Below the pieces are notes generated by a model. The model worked only from the letters and a program-made list of their open reading frames with translations. It had not been told where the DNA came from and ran no database searches. From Pisolithus tinctorius (lineage: Eukaryota; Basidiomycota; Agaricomycetes; Boletales; Pisolithaceae), in assembly GCA_024663395.1 (NCBI GenBank), contig JANFAH010000013.1, positions 372,001 through 436,000 on the forward strand: DNA of 64,000 nucleotides. The letters run 5' to 3'. Position 1 is the stretch's first letter. The number at the start of each line of letters is the position of its first letter. This document shows positions 26,052-38,238 of the stretch, piece by piece. Position numbers and translations under genes: made by a program.

Positions 26052-28043
26052 TATTTCATGTAGTCTGCGATTACACAGATCCGTACCTTGTTGAACTGTT
26101 TCTCCGCCGCCAACATGGTGCGTGCACGGATCAATGGTGTTCCCTTCGTTCCTGACGTCCCCGTCCGGCTACACCCAGACCAGAAAGGGGGGGGGGGAAC
26201 AAAAATACGTCTCTACGGCACTCCGGAACCACGACCAAGGATGCAAGTAACTCCATTCGATGACACGACCAAGTGGGTTAGGTTCTGTCAAGGGAGGTCA
26301 ATCCAGAGACATATTGATATTTTTGTTCGTAGTTGATATGTACCAGTATCTATTTACCATGACGAAACCACGACTCAAGGGAGATACGCCGCTGGGATTC
26401 TGCTAGGTACCTGGCGCCTAAAGGTCGACCAGAGTAGGAAACTCCCTGCACTTGAGGGGAGGGAGGATTTGGAGTGTGTTATCGGGAATGAATGACTTTG
26501 ATTGCATTTGCGGGCGGGGAGAAGTTCGTCGTCAGAATTGGCAAGTGGTAAGCCCGAAAAACGTTGGTATATACCATTGAAGGATGACCCCACCTTCTCT
26601 TCGACGGCGTGGTTCTGTTCTGTTCTGTGTATGGTGATTCAATGGAAGAGCTTGTGATTTGTACCGACGATTTGGGTCCTGAGCGTGTGAGGGCTGTGAA
26701 CAAAAAACCCTGTTCGTGTACATACTCGGAGACCGCCTCTATGGCAGAGTTTTCATTAAGACTTGTCAACACGACTTTGGACACGTTGCTTCTGGTGGAA
26801 ATGAATTTGTCCGACAGCGCGGCAAGGTCTGGCGTGCCTTGCGATTCGGATCAACTCTGGAATGGAACCGAGGCTTAGTGTCTCGAAGACAGCCAAGAGT
26901 ATGGAACACACAACTGGATCACGTTCTGTGTGTGTAAATAGACCCAGGGGTGGATATGTACGTTCGCGGGATAAGAGCTCTTTGAGCGAAAGGGTACAGG
27001 GGCCGGCGGTGCACGGGCGACCGTCCATGTCACACACACAGGCTCCAACACTGCGGTGTGGCGATTCGATCCTCGCGACTTTTCCGAAACGGTCTGTTTT
27101 GAGGCAGTGGGGGGGTGTCTAGTCTTATCGACAGCTGCTGTTTGAGCGACGGACACAGATTATGTACATGACCTGCAGCTTGAGACAAGAAGCCTACCTC
27201 GTTTTTTTCTTCATCGAAAAGGCAGTTGCAAGGGTGGACAGTGTTCTGTGCTGAGGCAGTGGATCATTTTTCTTTCTCTCTTATTCTCTTTTTGCTGGTT
27301 ATCTAAGGGTGATCTTAGTGCGTTCTAATTCCGTCCGCGGCGGCGGTCTAACTGACCGCAGTGATACGCATACTCCTAAACGCCATGCGACAGGCCTGTG
27401 GATCAGTGAGGGCGTGTGGCGACTGTATACATTACTGCATGTATGGCACACACATATATATCTGGATATGGGTGACGTGAGGTGATGATGACATAGAAGT
27501 CGAGGGGCGTATGTACTAAGGTATGTTTTGTGCAGAGGCTGTGTTGGTTGCCTGACATGAACTGACGCCACCAACGGGGGGAGGTGTTGAGCTGGTGTAC
27601 TGTATCATCCCGTCGCCCAGGCACGAGAGCGAGGCGAGAGCGTGGCTGATCCCAAGGCCCGGGATGTCCCGAGGGGGGGTGAGATGACCAGATAAGGAAA
27701 TAACAGGGGCACAGATGCGAATAATAAATAATAAATATAAATAATTGGATCCAGGAACTGTGTGTGTGTGTGCTGTGATGTGCCTTAGAGTGTTCTGATT
27801 GGTTCAAGCGCTGATCCTGAAAGAGACTTCTTCTCACCCGTCCCAGTCTGTGCTCTCCCTGCCCCCCTCCTCTGCACTGTCCTCGCTAGCCTGTCTGTCC
27901 GTCGAAGTCGACCTCGACGCCGACGACGCCGACGACTACGACGACTACGACACCCCCCTGACACCCTCTCTGCCCTTTCGTCGCCCGACTCCCCCCCGCG
28001 ACTGCCCCGCCGCACTGGCCCACAACACTCCGGTCCGACCGCC
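26052..28043. other. Intergenic region upstream of the OPT transporter
   Basis: No supported gene. It contains a poly-G run near 26187-26197, TA/AT-rich DNA at 27720-27755 and, just before the OPT start, a GAC/GCC-rich stretch (about 27905-27955) that reads as a short Asp-rich tract in one frame. Promoter and 5' UTR of the transporter should be here. Confidence 0.45.
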
Positions 28044-31000
28044 ATGGCCAACAACAGACCCGTCACCTCAGCTGGCCGTCCTCGCACTGCCGGTCCCCCC
28101 GCCTTCGATCACGACACCCCCTACGATCACAACACATACATCGCAGAGGAAGACGACGAAGACGACGAGAGCGACGCCGGGGACCTCTTCGCCTTCCTGC
28201 CGCCCTCCACCGCAGATCAGCAGAGAGACGAGAGCCTCCAGCAGCACTTCAGTCCCTCGCCCGACTACGCCCATCTCTTTGCAAACGCGCCCCCCCCGGC
28301 AGATCCATCCCCTGTCGCCTATCCCTCCCCCATATTCGACCCCTACGCTCGTTTCCCCGCGAACGCCGCTGGTCCTTCCAGTCGTTTCACTCCTCCCATT
28401 TCCAGTCAGCCCGTAGAGAGCCCCCCCTCGACTGCCTCACAGCAGGGCGGCGCGCATGACCCATACCGCATGCGCAGACTCAGCAACCCTCGCACTGGCA
28501 CTGCCGAAACAAGACCCAGCGGCACATCCTCACGCGACATTCACGTCAACCTCCCCTCCAGTCCACGGGAAAAGTCCCTCGAAGTCGAATACTCGGAGAT
28601 CCCTTCCCGAAAACGACACCCCTCCTCCACAATCGGTCCAGACACCACCACCCTCAGTCTGACTCCGAGCATGTTGGAACAGGACAGCAGAGACGGTTCG
28701 ATAAAGTGTGTACTCCTTCTCGTGCCACATCTCTCTCTCATGCCTCCATACTAGAATGGAGTTTGACTTTGACGCCGTCAACGAAGAAGACAGTCCTTTT
28801 CCGGAAGTACGTGCTTCCGTCTCAAATATTGATGACCCAGATATGCCCGTCATGACCCTCCGCATGTGGATCATCGGTCTCCTTCTCAGTTTGGTCGGCG
28901 GGTAAGGCTTCTTTTTTATTCAATTTTCTCCATTTTATCTTCATCTATCTCCGTCCTTCCAGGTCTATGAACGTCTTCTTCAATTTCCGACAACCGGCTG
29001 CGAACGTCACGCCTCTCGCTCTCGTCGTCATCGGTTATCCCATGGGAAAGTTCTTCGCATTCGTTCTTCCCATCTCCACTTATCGCTTCCCCCGTTGGTT
29101 GGGCGGTTTCGAGTTGTCTCTTAACCCAGGGCCATGGAACATCAAGGAACACGTATTGGTATACATCATGGCAAACGTATCCATAGGAACTCCTTACGCC
29201 ATCAACGCCATCGTCGTTGCACAGATGAACTACAATTTCCAGGCCAGCTACTGGTTCAGTGCACTGCTCGTGGTCGCCACACAACTTACGGGTTTCGGTC
29301 TCGCCGGCATATGTAGACGCTTTCTCGTTCAACCACCTAGCATGGTCTGGCCTCAGAACCTCGTCACATGCACACTGCTCAACACTCTTCATGCCGAGGA
29401 AGAGGAGCAGGGCGGGATCTCCCGTTACCGCTATTTCCTATACGTCTTGGGAGGCGCCTTCTTTTTCTGGTTCATTCCGGGTATGACATGACATTCCGTG
29501 CCGTCGGCGTTCGATGGGCTAACTGACGTCTTTCCCTTCAGGCTATCTCTTCCAGGCACTGTCTATATTTTCCTGGATATGTTGGATATTACCGAACAAT
29601 ATTCCCGTCAACCAGCTTTTTGGCGTCTCCTCGGGAATGGGTATGAGCGTTCTAACATTCGACTGGACAGAAATCGCATGGATAGGCAGTCCCCTCATGT
29701 TCCCGTGGTGGGCACAAGTTCACATGTTTCTCGGATTTGTCCTCTTTTTCTGGATTGTCACGCCTAGCATGTATTACACCAACGTACGTTCTCGCTTACA
29801 TTCACTGTGGCTTGTACTCACCGCCTCCTTGCAGACATGGAACCTCGCCTATTTCCCGATGAATGACGATAACCCATACGACCGTTACGGCGACGTCTAC
29901 AACGTGAGCCGTGTGCTGGACAGCCAGAATCGATTCAACGAGACGGCGTATAACGATTACTCTCCCCTTTACCTCCCGGCCACCTACGCAATGGCGTACC
30001 TCCTTGCCTTTGCTCTGTCGACGTGCGTTCTCGTACATACGGTCTTGTACCACGGCCGCAGCCTGTGGAATGGCGTAAAGAGGATTCGAGTGGAGCAGGA
30101 CGATATTCATGCCAAACTCATGAGACAGTATCCAGAAGTTCCCGACTGGTGGTACTGGATATCGTTCGTAGTCTTTTTTCTTCTCATGGTCGTGGTGGTC
30201 GAGGTGAGCCGATCTTGCGGTTCCGCAAGTGCCGTCGGCTGACAATTTCCTCTCAGGTATGGCACACCTCGGTACCGGTTTGGGCACTTCTGCTCTCTGT
30301 CATGCTACCGTCTCTCTACGTGCTTCCCTCTGGGTTCATATATGCCATGACTGGCCAAGCAGTACGACTTTTTTTTTCCTGCCGCACTTCGGTCCACCCT
30401 CACGGATTCTCTTCCAGGTCACGTTAAACTTGCTTGCTCAGATCATTCCCGGTACCCTCATAGCTGGAAATCCAGTTGCTAACATGGTCGGTTGTTACTT
30501 CTCAGACCTCTCCTCGGCGTTCGTTAATTGCCACACTAGATTTTCAAAGCGTACTCGACGCAGACGCTGTCGGAAGCCAATTCATTCGTACAGGATCTGA
30601 AGCTAGGTCATTACGTCAAAGTGCCACCACGAGCGACCTTTGTTGGTAAGGATATCGCCTCCCCCTTTTGCCGCATGGTTCTTTTCTGATCTGGGTCTGT
30701 GTCTAGTCCAAGCAGTTGGCACAGTGTTGGCCTCGCTCATTCAAGTTGGTGTCAAGCAGTGGATGTTTGACAACGTCCCGGATATATGTTCCCCTGACCA
30801 AGCGAGTTTCCTTACCTGTCCGCACAATTCAGTCTACTTCACCGCGTCCGCAGTTTGGTGTGTATAACTTTCCACATTATCCGCCTTTGTGTATATATGT
30901 AATACGTCTCTCCTCTACATACAGGGGCCTCATTGGACCAACTCGTCAATTTGGCAAGGGCGCATTGTATTCCCCCGAATTGTACGCCATCATCATCGGA

Positions 31001-31680
31001 GCATTCTTACCGCTTCCCTTCTGGCTCTGGCAACGACGATACCCCAATTCATGGGTCAGGTTTGTCAGTACGCCCGTCGTGCTGAACGGCGTGTATGCCA
31101 TACCGCCCGCTGCTGGCATCAATTACTCTTCATGGTTTGCTACGGGCTTTGTGTTTCAGTATTTGATTCGAAAGAAGAACTTTGCTTGGTGGAGCAAGTT
31201 CAATTATGTCACGAGTGCCGCTTTGGATAGTGGTACGTACGAGATGCTCTTCGTTTCGCACGGGAGGGGGGTTACTAACGCGCCTTTCTTTTCTTGCGTG
31301 CCACAGGCACCATATTATCTGCTCTTGTAATCTTTTTCACTTTGCAAGTACGTCTTTTTTTCTCTCTGTCTCTTCTTTTTGATGCGGTGGCGACGCGCTC
31401 GATCGGTTTTCTTTTTTCTCCCCATCTCCTTGCTTCTTTCCTGACTGATCGCTCAATAATCTAGTACCCGAACGGTGGTGTTTACCTTAATTGGTGGGGA
31501 AATACGGTGTACCAAAATAGTGAGTTTTAATCTATCGACCAATCGTCTCGGTCAGCCGAAGAAAATACAACTGACTCATCATCTCCCTCTCTCTACCGCT
31601 CTGCCTCCGTTTTTTTAGCTGCAGATTATAGTCGCTTAGCGTTGAAGAAGATCCCGTCGGGGGGTATTCCTTTACAATAA
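28044..31680 (+). CDS. OPT-family oligopeptide transporter (944 aa)
   Basis: Thirteen exons (28044-28705, 28755-28901, 28963-29480, 29542-29783, 29835-30203, 30257-30361, 30418-30486, 30540-30645, 30707-30857, 30925-31232, 31307-31347, 31465-31519, 31619-31680) sum to 2,835 nt. The proline/serine/acidic N-terminal tail of about 230 residues is cytosolic in type. Many hydrophobic segments then follow, starting MWIIGLLLSLVGG and including the OPT signature LSLNPGPWNIKEH. Other family landmarks are FFNFRQP, NVSIGTPYA, SVLTFDWTEIAWIGSPL, VLPSGFIYAMTGQ, NLLAQIIPGTLIAGNP, LKLGHYVKVPPR, VKQWMFDN and GPTRQFG. OPT proteins import tetra- to hexapeptides or glutathione with protons at the plasma membrane. 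Some exons are as short as 41-69 nt. The gene appears intact. Confidence 0.93.
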
Positions 31681-32540
31681 TTGTACCTAGTTATAAGAGA
31701 AAGACATCTGCATCAATATCATCCAACTCTCATTTTAACCTCCCATCACTCTTTAGTGTTACTACTACATTATTGTATTTGGTTCTCTCTCTCTTTTTTT
31801 TTCTCTTTCTGTTTTCGTTCCGCAGTAGCGAATGCGGTGATTACGGTTTGCGCCTATACCTGGACTGGATCACGCACGGCAAATTTTAGATAGACTTTAT
31901 GCGATAGTGGTGACTATATAGCGCGGTGTTGTGTTTTTTTTGGGATTAATACTGATGGCCTTTGTCGGTTGGAGACCAAGTGTTTCATATTTTTACATAA
32001 AAGTTGTTGCGATATCGGAAGCTGCCGTGCGTTGATTAGATCGTTCGACTAGCCTTGAGTGGTTCTGAAGCTTAAGGTTAAGAAATGGGCGGCAGCAAGC
32101 TTTGTACTGATCATGTGGCCAGGGGCTTTTCTCTTTTGTCGAAATCGAAATCTTTCGCTCATGGAATTCTCTTTTGAAAGCGGTCTTACAGATCGACTTT
32201 ATCTACATATGTACCTAAGGAAAGTCTAGACCGACGAGACGTATGTATGTACTAATAGACAGTAGTGGCATCGCGTCATACCTGCCCCTTGACGTATGTG
32301 TGTTTATTATTTTCCACAAGAAACAGCAATTTGTTTTACTTATGTACGTAAGATATACATTGAAAAGAGATAAAGAAAAAAGCCTCGAGGTGAGGGCGAT
32401 GGGTGTATACGTTTTAGTGATTGAATGATCGGTTGATTGAGTGAGTGAGTAGGTGACCGGGTGAGTGAATCAAGGTGGTTGGTGGTGGAGGTGGGTTGGG
32501 AGAGGGGTGAACACTGGGTAGGGGTAGCTTCCGCAATTTT
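31681..32540. other. Intergenic region between convergent OPT and LSM4 genes
   Basis: Both neighbours end here, so it holds two 3' UTRs. It is T-rich with several pyrimidine tracts. No gene is supported. Confidence 0.5.
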
Positions 32541-33337
32541 TTAACCCCTGCCTCGTCCCCTTGCGCCGCGTGCGGGTGCGCCTCGCGCCGAACCACGACC
32601 TACAAGTGCGGTTTAAAACGTGATGAAGAAAAAAATGGGGGAGTAGGGTGTGGAGAATGAACAACGCACCTCCTCTTGTTGGAGCTCCCCGACCTAGATG
32701 GATGAAAAGTGCCGTGATAGACCAAACACGAACCGCGTGCCAACCGCGCGGAACCAGCGAGATAAGAGAAAGAAAGAAAGAGCAGGGTCGGTCAGTTAAC
32801 GTTAAATGCGCGGGAGCGCATGGAAGTACAAACACGGACCTCCTCTAGAACCAGGGCCGGCCCCTCTGGCGCTCCGACTTGCCTCACGTGCGCGTGCCTG
32901 CTCCTCTTTCACGCTATCCAACAATGTATCTGGTACACGCAAGTATTTTATCTGTGCACATGTAACCTTCGTATTCAATTCGAGAATCACAAAAAATAAA
33001 GAAGAGGAAACGCACAGTGCTTCCACGTATATAACATTCTTTGAGTTTCCAGAACCGATCGCCATCTGCGCTCGTCTGATAGACTTCTCGTAGAGTGATG
33101 TTCATGAAGTTGTCGCAGTTGACAAGGTGGCCGTTGAACGTCTCCCCATTTTTCAATTCCACAAGCTTTGGTGTAGTATCACGTTGGTGGGGATTCGGGC
33201 ATGTGAGTGAGAGGGGAGGGAGACTTACCATGGGCTTGTTTTGTGCTGCTGACAAGAGCGATAGTGGGAGCTGGAACGCTTTCGATCAGTTTTCGTTTTA
33301 GACAGGTCGTGTTTTTTTGGCACGGTGCGCATACCAT
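32541..33337 (-). CDS. LSM4: U6 snRNA-associated Sm-like protein LSm4
   Basis: LSm4 is part of the LSm2-8 ring on U6 snRNA in the nucleus and of the LSm1-7 decapping ring in the cytosol. Six coding exons (33337-33335, 33270-33229, 33165-33016, 32951-32840, 32693-32670, 32599-32541) give 390 nt, 129 aa. The protein begins [15 protein letters not shown] and has the Sm1 motif [20 protein letters not shown] with [12 protein letters not shown]. The Sm2 motif is [18 protein letters not shown]. The tail is rich in RGG/RG repeats ([12 protein letters not shown]), as in fungal LSm4. The first coding exon is only the ATG, spliced at once by GTATGC, and the fifth exon is 24 nt. Near-identity to LSm4 in other eukaryotes across the Sm fold makes the call firm. 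Confidence 0.95.
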
Positions 33338-33579
33338 GTTGGTCTGTTGTTGCAAGTCAAGGGTTAAAACGCGATCAACGATCGCGATATAGGTGGTCGG
33401 GTTCGGCGTTTTCTGTGGCTGTGCAGAAAGTGAGGTGCACCCCTGAACACGCTCACTGCGAGCATTTAATTACATGGTCAACGTTAACGGGTAAAATTTG
33501 TTAACTTAAGAGTAGTATGAATACACGCAGGCTAAAAACGCAGTGACGGAAGAGAAAGAAAAACACATGAACGTGCCCA

Positions 33580-35219
33580 TCAAATCACGAGCTTGACGGA
33601 GGATATTGTGGTCGAAGCTCTCACGAGACTCTCGTTCTCCGCATGGCTTCCGTCGCTCTCGACCCAGTACACAGTCCCATCCACTCTATTCCCCACTCTG
33701 TTCTTTATGATCTCCCTATGGCGTCCCTTCCCTTCTGGATCTTCGACGGAGTCCTGCTCCATTACGAAGACTCTTCCTACCAAAGCAGTACCAGAGTAGC
33801 CGCCCTCGTACGTGCTCGGGACGGCAACTTTGACCTCTCCATTTGTCGTCGCAGCCTCGGCCTTTAGGACGGATCCCACGGGAGATTCGGTAAATGCAAG
33901 GTCGACAAAACCATTCGTGGAGAACGCGCGAACATCAAAGTTCCCACCAGCGCTTGCATCATCGGTGATCAAGGCAACTTCTGAGGCAACATGTCTAAAA
34001 GCCCGATCAGTGTTCATTGTGTTATGATGAACGGAGAATGAACATATGCATACCCATTGGTAGTGTGCATTGTGAGCTGGGAAGGGTGCGTGCGTTCTTC
34101 ACGGTTAAGCAGGGTCACAGTTGCATCGATGTTGCCGTTGACGGTCGCCAACCTCAAGGACTCTCCTTCGAAATGGCCAGAAATAGCACCGTTGGACGTC
34201 ACGAACGATCCCATGCCCGCAGTGACGGACTATAACGTTTAGAAGTCAAAACCCTAAAACTACGCAGTGATACAAGAAGCCTCACATCAACGGTGATTTG
34301 GCCATCGACAGACGCAAGGGAGACTCTACCGAAGGAGACGGTCTCTGACAAGTCTGCTATGTTCTGGGAGTAGGTGGGGAGGTGAGTCCTCAAATTCTTT
34401 ATGCTCAAACTGCTGCCCTCTTTCGCAGCAGGTAGAGTGAGTTCCACGTCGAAATGCAAGAGTTCCTTGCCAGACCAATGCCTCCTGTGGGGGGGAGTCT
34501 AAAGATGACTTTGGTCAGTGCACTGAGGATAAACGATCCAGATCCACGCACAAGAATGCTAACGCCGTATTCATTCTCCGCACCCCCACTAAGACATACA
34601 GAGGCAAGATGAAGGGCATCCTCGAATTTGTATGCCACCCGAACATCAACATCCACCATATCGGACTCTTTATCGGATTGAGTGATCTTCAGGTTACCGA
34701 TCTGGTTTATACCCCGGGAAAGTAGGTACAACGAATCGGCGTCGACGGGAAGCGAAAACGAGGTCCCTGCTCCATAAGGTTCGGTGCTCCATGTCGGTTG
34801 ATCAGTGTAGTCCGTCCGGTTATGGCTATGGACACATTGCAGATACGGGGGTTCCTTGGGGCCACCGAAGCCTTCCGCAGGTGGGAAAGGAGGTCGCTGG
34901 ACAGACAATACGATACTGTTAGTACACTCTCGACCCTGGACGACGGAGAGCGTACGAAATGAGGATGAGTGTGCCTGCGGAAGAACCTGAACGAGTGGAC
35001 GAGTCCGGACACGGCAAGTCCCAGAACCAGGCCTTTACCGCAGGCCACCAAGATCTTCTTTATCGTTGGCCGGTTCGACTCCTCTTGCCAGTGTGGCTGT
35101 TGTTGAGCGTAGTGTGAAAAGTCAGGCAGCTCGCCTTCGAGGAGAGGCTGGTTCTGACATTCACAACCTTTCTCGAGGTTGGAGCATGCGTGGTAGACGT
35201 GATCGCCAGACTGGGCCAT
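33580..35219 (-). CDS. Single-pass membrane protein with adhesin-like repeat region (470 aa)
   Basis: Five exons (35219-34956, 34896-34552, 34498-34286, 34229-34054, 33994-33580) total 1,413 nt. The N-terminus is short and polar, then a hydrophobic segment KGLVLGLAVSGLVHSF predicts one membrane span or signal anchor. The remaining part is rich in beta-type alternating repeats with T/N/G turns, such as FGRVSLASVDGQITV, GSFVTSNGAISGHFEG, LRLATVNGNIDATVTL and FDVRAFSTNGFVDLAF. These resemble the bacterial-type putative adhesin (DUF4097) solenoid and occur in related uncharacterised mushroom proteins. I infer an extracellular or lumenal beta-solenoid anchored near its N-terminus; no function is known. 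Exon 2 was ended at 34552 because the resulting 53 nt intron restores the frame. Confidence 0.75.
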
Positions 35220-35592
35220 TTGCTACGAGGACGAGATTACTGGATGGGCCTCGAGATTGTTGCGTGCTCAGTTATAATGAGGTGATGGGGCACTGCAGCC
35301 GAGTGTGCGCAGCAGGGGCAGCAGATGTGGTGGCCACTGCCATCTAATCATCCGCGTCACTACTGTAATATTGCGTTTTGCTGCGCCGTAGTCGGTCCCA
35401 TGTGTGAGCAGACAACAAAATTCAGCGAGGCGGGTGGTTCGCAGTGGTCGGCCATTATGTAGTTGGCTGCGAGGGCATCCGATAACCGCATCGTTGGATT
35501 TGTTGCTTGGTAGCCTTGGTGTTACACGTGTACATACTAAGAACTTTGCACAGACGTCGTCCCAGCTCCACATAATAACACTACTAGTACTA
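35220..35592. other. Intergenic region between divergent genes
   Basis: It separates the membrane-protein gene (reading left) from the F-box gene (reading right), so it should hold both promoters. No other feature was seen. Confidence 0.5.
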
Positions 35593-37349
35593 ATGTTTCC
35601 TTTCGAAAAACTACCGGTTGATCTCATTCAACCCATTCTCAGTCAACTGGATGACAGACGAGATCTGACTGTGGCGGCTATCGTCTGCAGGTCGTTCAAT
35701 TATGCTGCGACGCCGTTGATATACAGGACGGTCGATGCGGGTATCAAAGACAAGGTGCGTGCGTTTGCGTCTCCGTCCCTTGGTATGTATTGGCGCGGTA
35801 GCTAAACGTAGGCTGTGTCGCTGGGTTCAATAGAACGTCCTACACCCTTCGGCAACCCTTCTTCGACGACCGGAACTCGCGCAGTACGTCTGGCATGTCA
35901 CGGAGACAGGTATGTATTCCCTGCATGCATATGGATTACATACGCTAGAGGAACAGACTGACAGCGTCTGGTAGGGGATACTGTGCGGAAGAACCCATAT
36001 GTCATGGGAGATATCACTTCGGCACTCCGTCTGTGTACCAACCTGGTTTCAGTGACCTGGTGGGACCGTTCCAAATCCGCAGAAGTTAACTTTATGCCCA
36101 TCCTCGAAGTTTTGATGACCCTTCCGTTGAAGGAGCTCAATCTGCATACGCAATATGATATCGGGGATAGGGCATGGGCACTCCTCAACAAAATGAGCGG
36201 TATACGTCGGTTGTCAGTTTGGTCGTTGGATTGGGGTCCACCGCGGGTACTACAAGGATGGGCAGAGTTACTTGGTCCCACTCTAACACATTTAGAGCTT
36301 GGCGTATGTGTCGCTTCAGCACTTGACCTGTGCACGTGTTACTTATCTCATTTAACTACGCAGCGCTGTGCCGGCGTGCCACCCACCGTTTTGATATCTG
36401 TGTTCCTGCAGCTTCCTCTTCTGCGGGATTTGCGAGTGAGAGGGGTGCCGAGCGCTGCTATTCCTTCCATTATGGCTTGTCTTCCAAAGCTGACGGCCTT
36501 AGACACCGATTACAACGGGCGTGGCAAATATCGTTCACCTCATGTGCCGCTCCCATCCCTACGGAGTCTGACTGTTCAGGCGAGCTCGGTGGACGTCGTT
36601 GGACCGGACCAATTGTGGAGATGGATATCTTCATTGATACCACATGCAGAATCTTTGCAGTCATTTTCCCTGGCGTCATTCGCAGTACAGGGTCAGATTG
36701 CCATCCCGCATCCCTTCATCATTCGCTTAATACGACTACATGGCAAGTCCTTGAAACGGTTCACTGTTGCTGCTGCTGAGATCACTCCCGATGCCCTGCT
36801 ATATTTGTCTCGAGATTGCCCGCTCTTGGAAGAGTTAGAATGTTCTGGTCCAAGTCCAAATGTGGTATGTTCATGCAGGTTTCATTGAATAGGGCTTACG
36901 AGATATTGTGCAGCACATGATTGCAAAGGTTGTGGAATCGGCGAAGAACCTTCGGTCGTTGCAACTGAATGTACACTGGACCGAAGACGATGCTGTTAAT
37001 GCAAGTGGCCAAGTCGGTCGATATTTTCGTGAGAGAACCTTGTATGGCGACCACACCTATCCAAGTTGCCACCAACCCGTTGATTTTAGTGCGGAGGAGG
37101 CTATGGCGTTGATGCTTCAGAAAGGATCGAAATTGCGAGCCATCAGATTGGGGGCCAACTCTTACACCGTAAGCAGTCTGGCTTTCTCTTGATAGGCAAT
37201 CTTTGTTATGTTGTTTCTTTTTTGGTTTGCAGGGGAGATGGGTGCATGCGACAATGAAGCAAGGCTCGAATCGGGATGGGTCTTCGTTGGCGTTTGAGGA
37301 AGGCAATGTAATCTTCGAGGTAACCAAGGACAACTATCCAGAGTTGTAG
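35593..37349 (+). CDS. F-box protein with leucine-rich C-terminal region (479 aa)
   Basis: Six exons (35593-35754, 35834-35909, 35975-36303, 36364-36864, 36914-37168, 37233-37349) give 1,440 nt. The first 50 residues are an F-box: MFPFEKLPVDLIQPILSQL, then LTVAAIVCRSFNYAATPLIY. The rest has irregular leucine-rich spacing (LKELNLHT, LTHLELG, LPLLRDLRV, LPKLTALDT, LPSLRSLTV), as in the large mushroom F-box/LRR group. F-box proteins link substrates to Skp1/Cullin ubiquitin ligases. The substrate is unknown. The intron at 36304-36363 is 60 nt and could be read through without a stop, but the protein repeats fit better when it is removed. The gene lies just left of the point where CpG content falls. 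Confidence 0.85.
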
Positions 37350-38238
37350 TGTCGGTTACGACCGATCGACTAGCTTTAGTACCAAGATGTATGTAAAAGA
37401 TCTATACGCAGATAAACTCATTCGCGCGCGAGTAGTGACAATGTCTATAATATTCACCTATATGCAGATAAACTATGTATGGGTTAGGTACAGTGACATA
37501 AGGGTAAAATGTACTTGTGCTCAGTTGCATGTGAGTAGTGACAATGTCTGAGGTGACCAGCATATGGTGTGAGGTTAAATACTCCTAAGTATAATAATAC
37601 TAAGAGACCTGGATGTTGAATCTGGAGTCACATGACAAGAGTGGTTTTGTTGTGAGATGTGTTACATTCTTTGTAAGTAATAAGAAACAAACACTTAAGT
37701 GTGAGACACTGTAAGTACAATAAGCATAAGGGCATGAAACTTAATTGCATGAACAACAGTAATGTAGAAGTATGAAAGGCTTAGAATGGAAGGTGATTCT
37801 CATAACTTGGAGTGGACACATTCAGACTACAGTCAGGGACAAGCAAAGCCCACCAATTTAGTAATGGTGTGAGTCAAAGTGTGGAAAGGTGGTAGAAACC
37901 AACCAAAACCAACACCAAAGACAAATAAAGAGTGAGTGGTGGTGTATAACAAAGGTATGAGTTTCTCAGTGTACAAAGTAGTCACTATATTAGTACCTAA
38001 TGAAGGTATGAGTTTCTACACTATGTCAGTACCAAGTAAATGAGCAGGAATCTAGCTATACTCACCTCAGTGTATGAAGTAGTCACTGAGGTGGAAAACA
38101 ACAGTGCAGAAAATTTATAGTATGGTAATTAGTAAGCACGTTGACATCAGAATTTAATTCCAAGGGTTGGGGAACAATTCTGAGCCCTCTGGGCAAAACT
38201 CCGAGATGCTACCATAATTCTGGATTGCATTCTTGACA
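37350..38238 (-). mobile_element. Putative 3' LTR and flank of a Ty1/copia remnant
   Basis: Read on the minus strand, a purine-rich tract GATTGAGGGGGAG is followed at 38238 by TGTCAAGAATGC, the usual order of polypurine tract and LTR start after the copia coding end. The other LTR edge is not clear and could lie anywhere between about 37440 and 37560. A 17 bp direct repeat GAGTAGTGACAATGTCT occurs at 37430-37446 and 37533-37549. The segment has very few CpGs. The first 100 bp belongs to the F-box gene 3' UTR. Confidence 0.4.

Noticed and set aside
27799..28416. A 205-codon plus frame overlapping the first exon of the OPT gene
   Set aside because: It opens at a TTG rather than an ATG, is low-complexity Pro/Thr-rich, and overlaps the confirmed transporter exon in another frame. 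GC-rich composition explains it.
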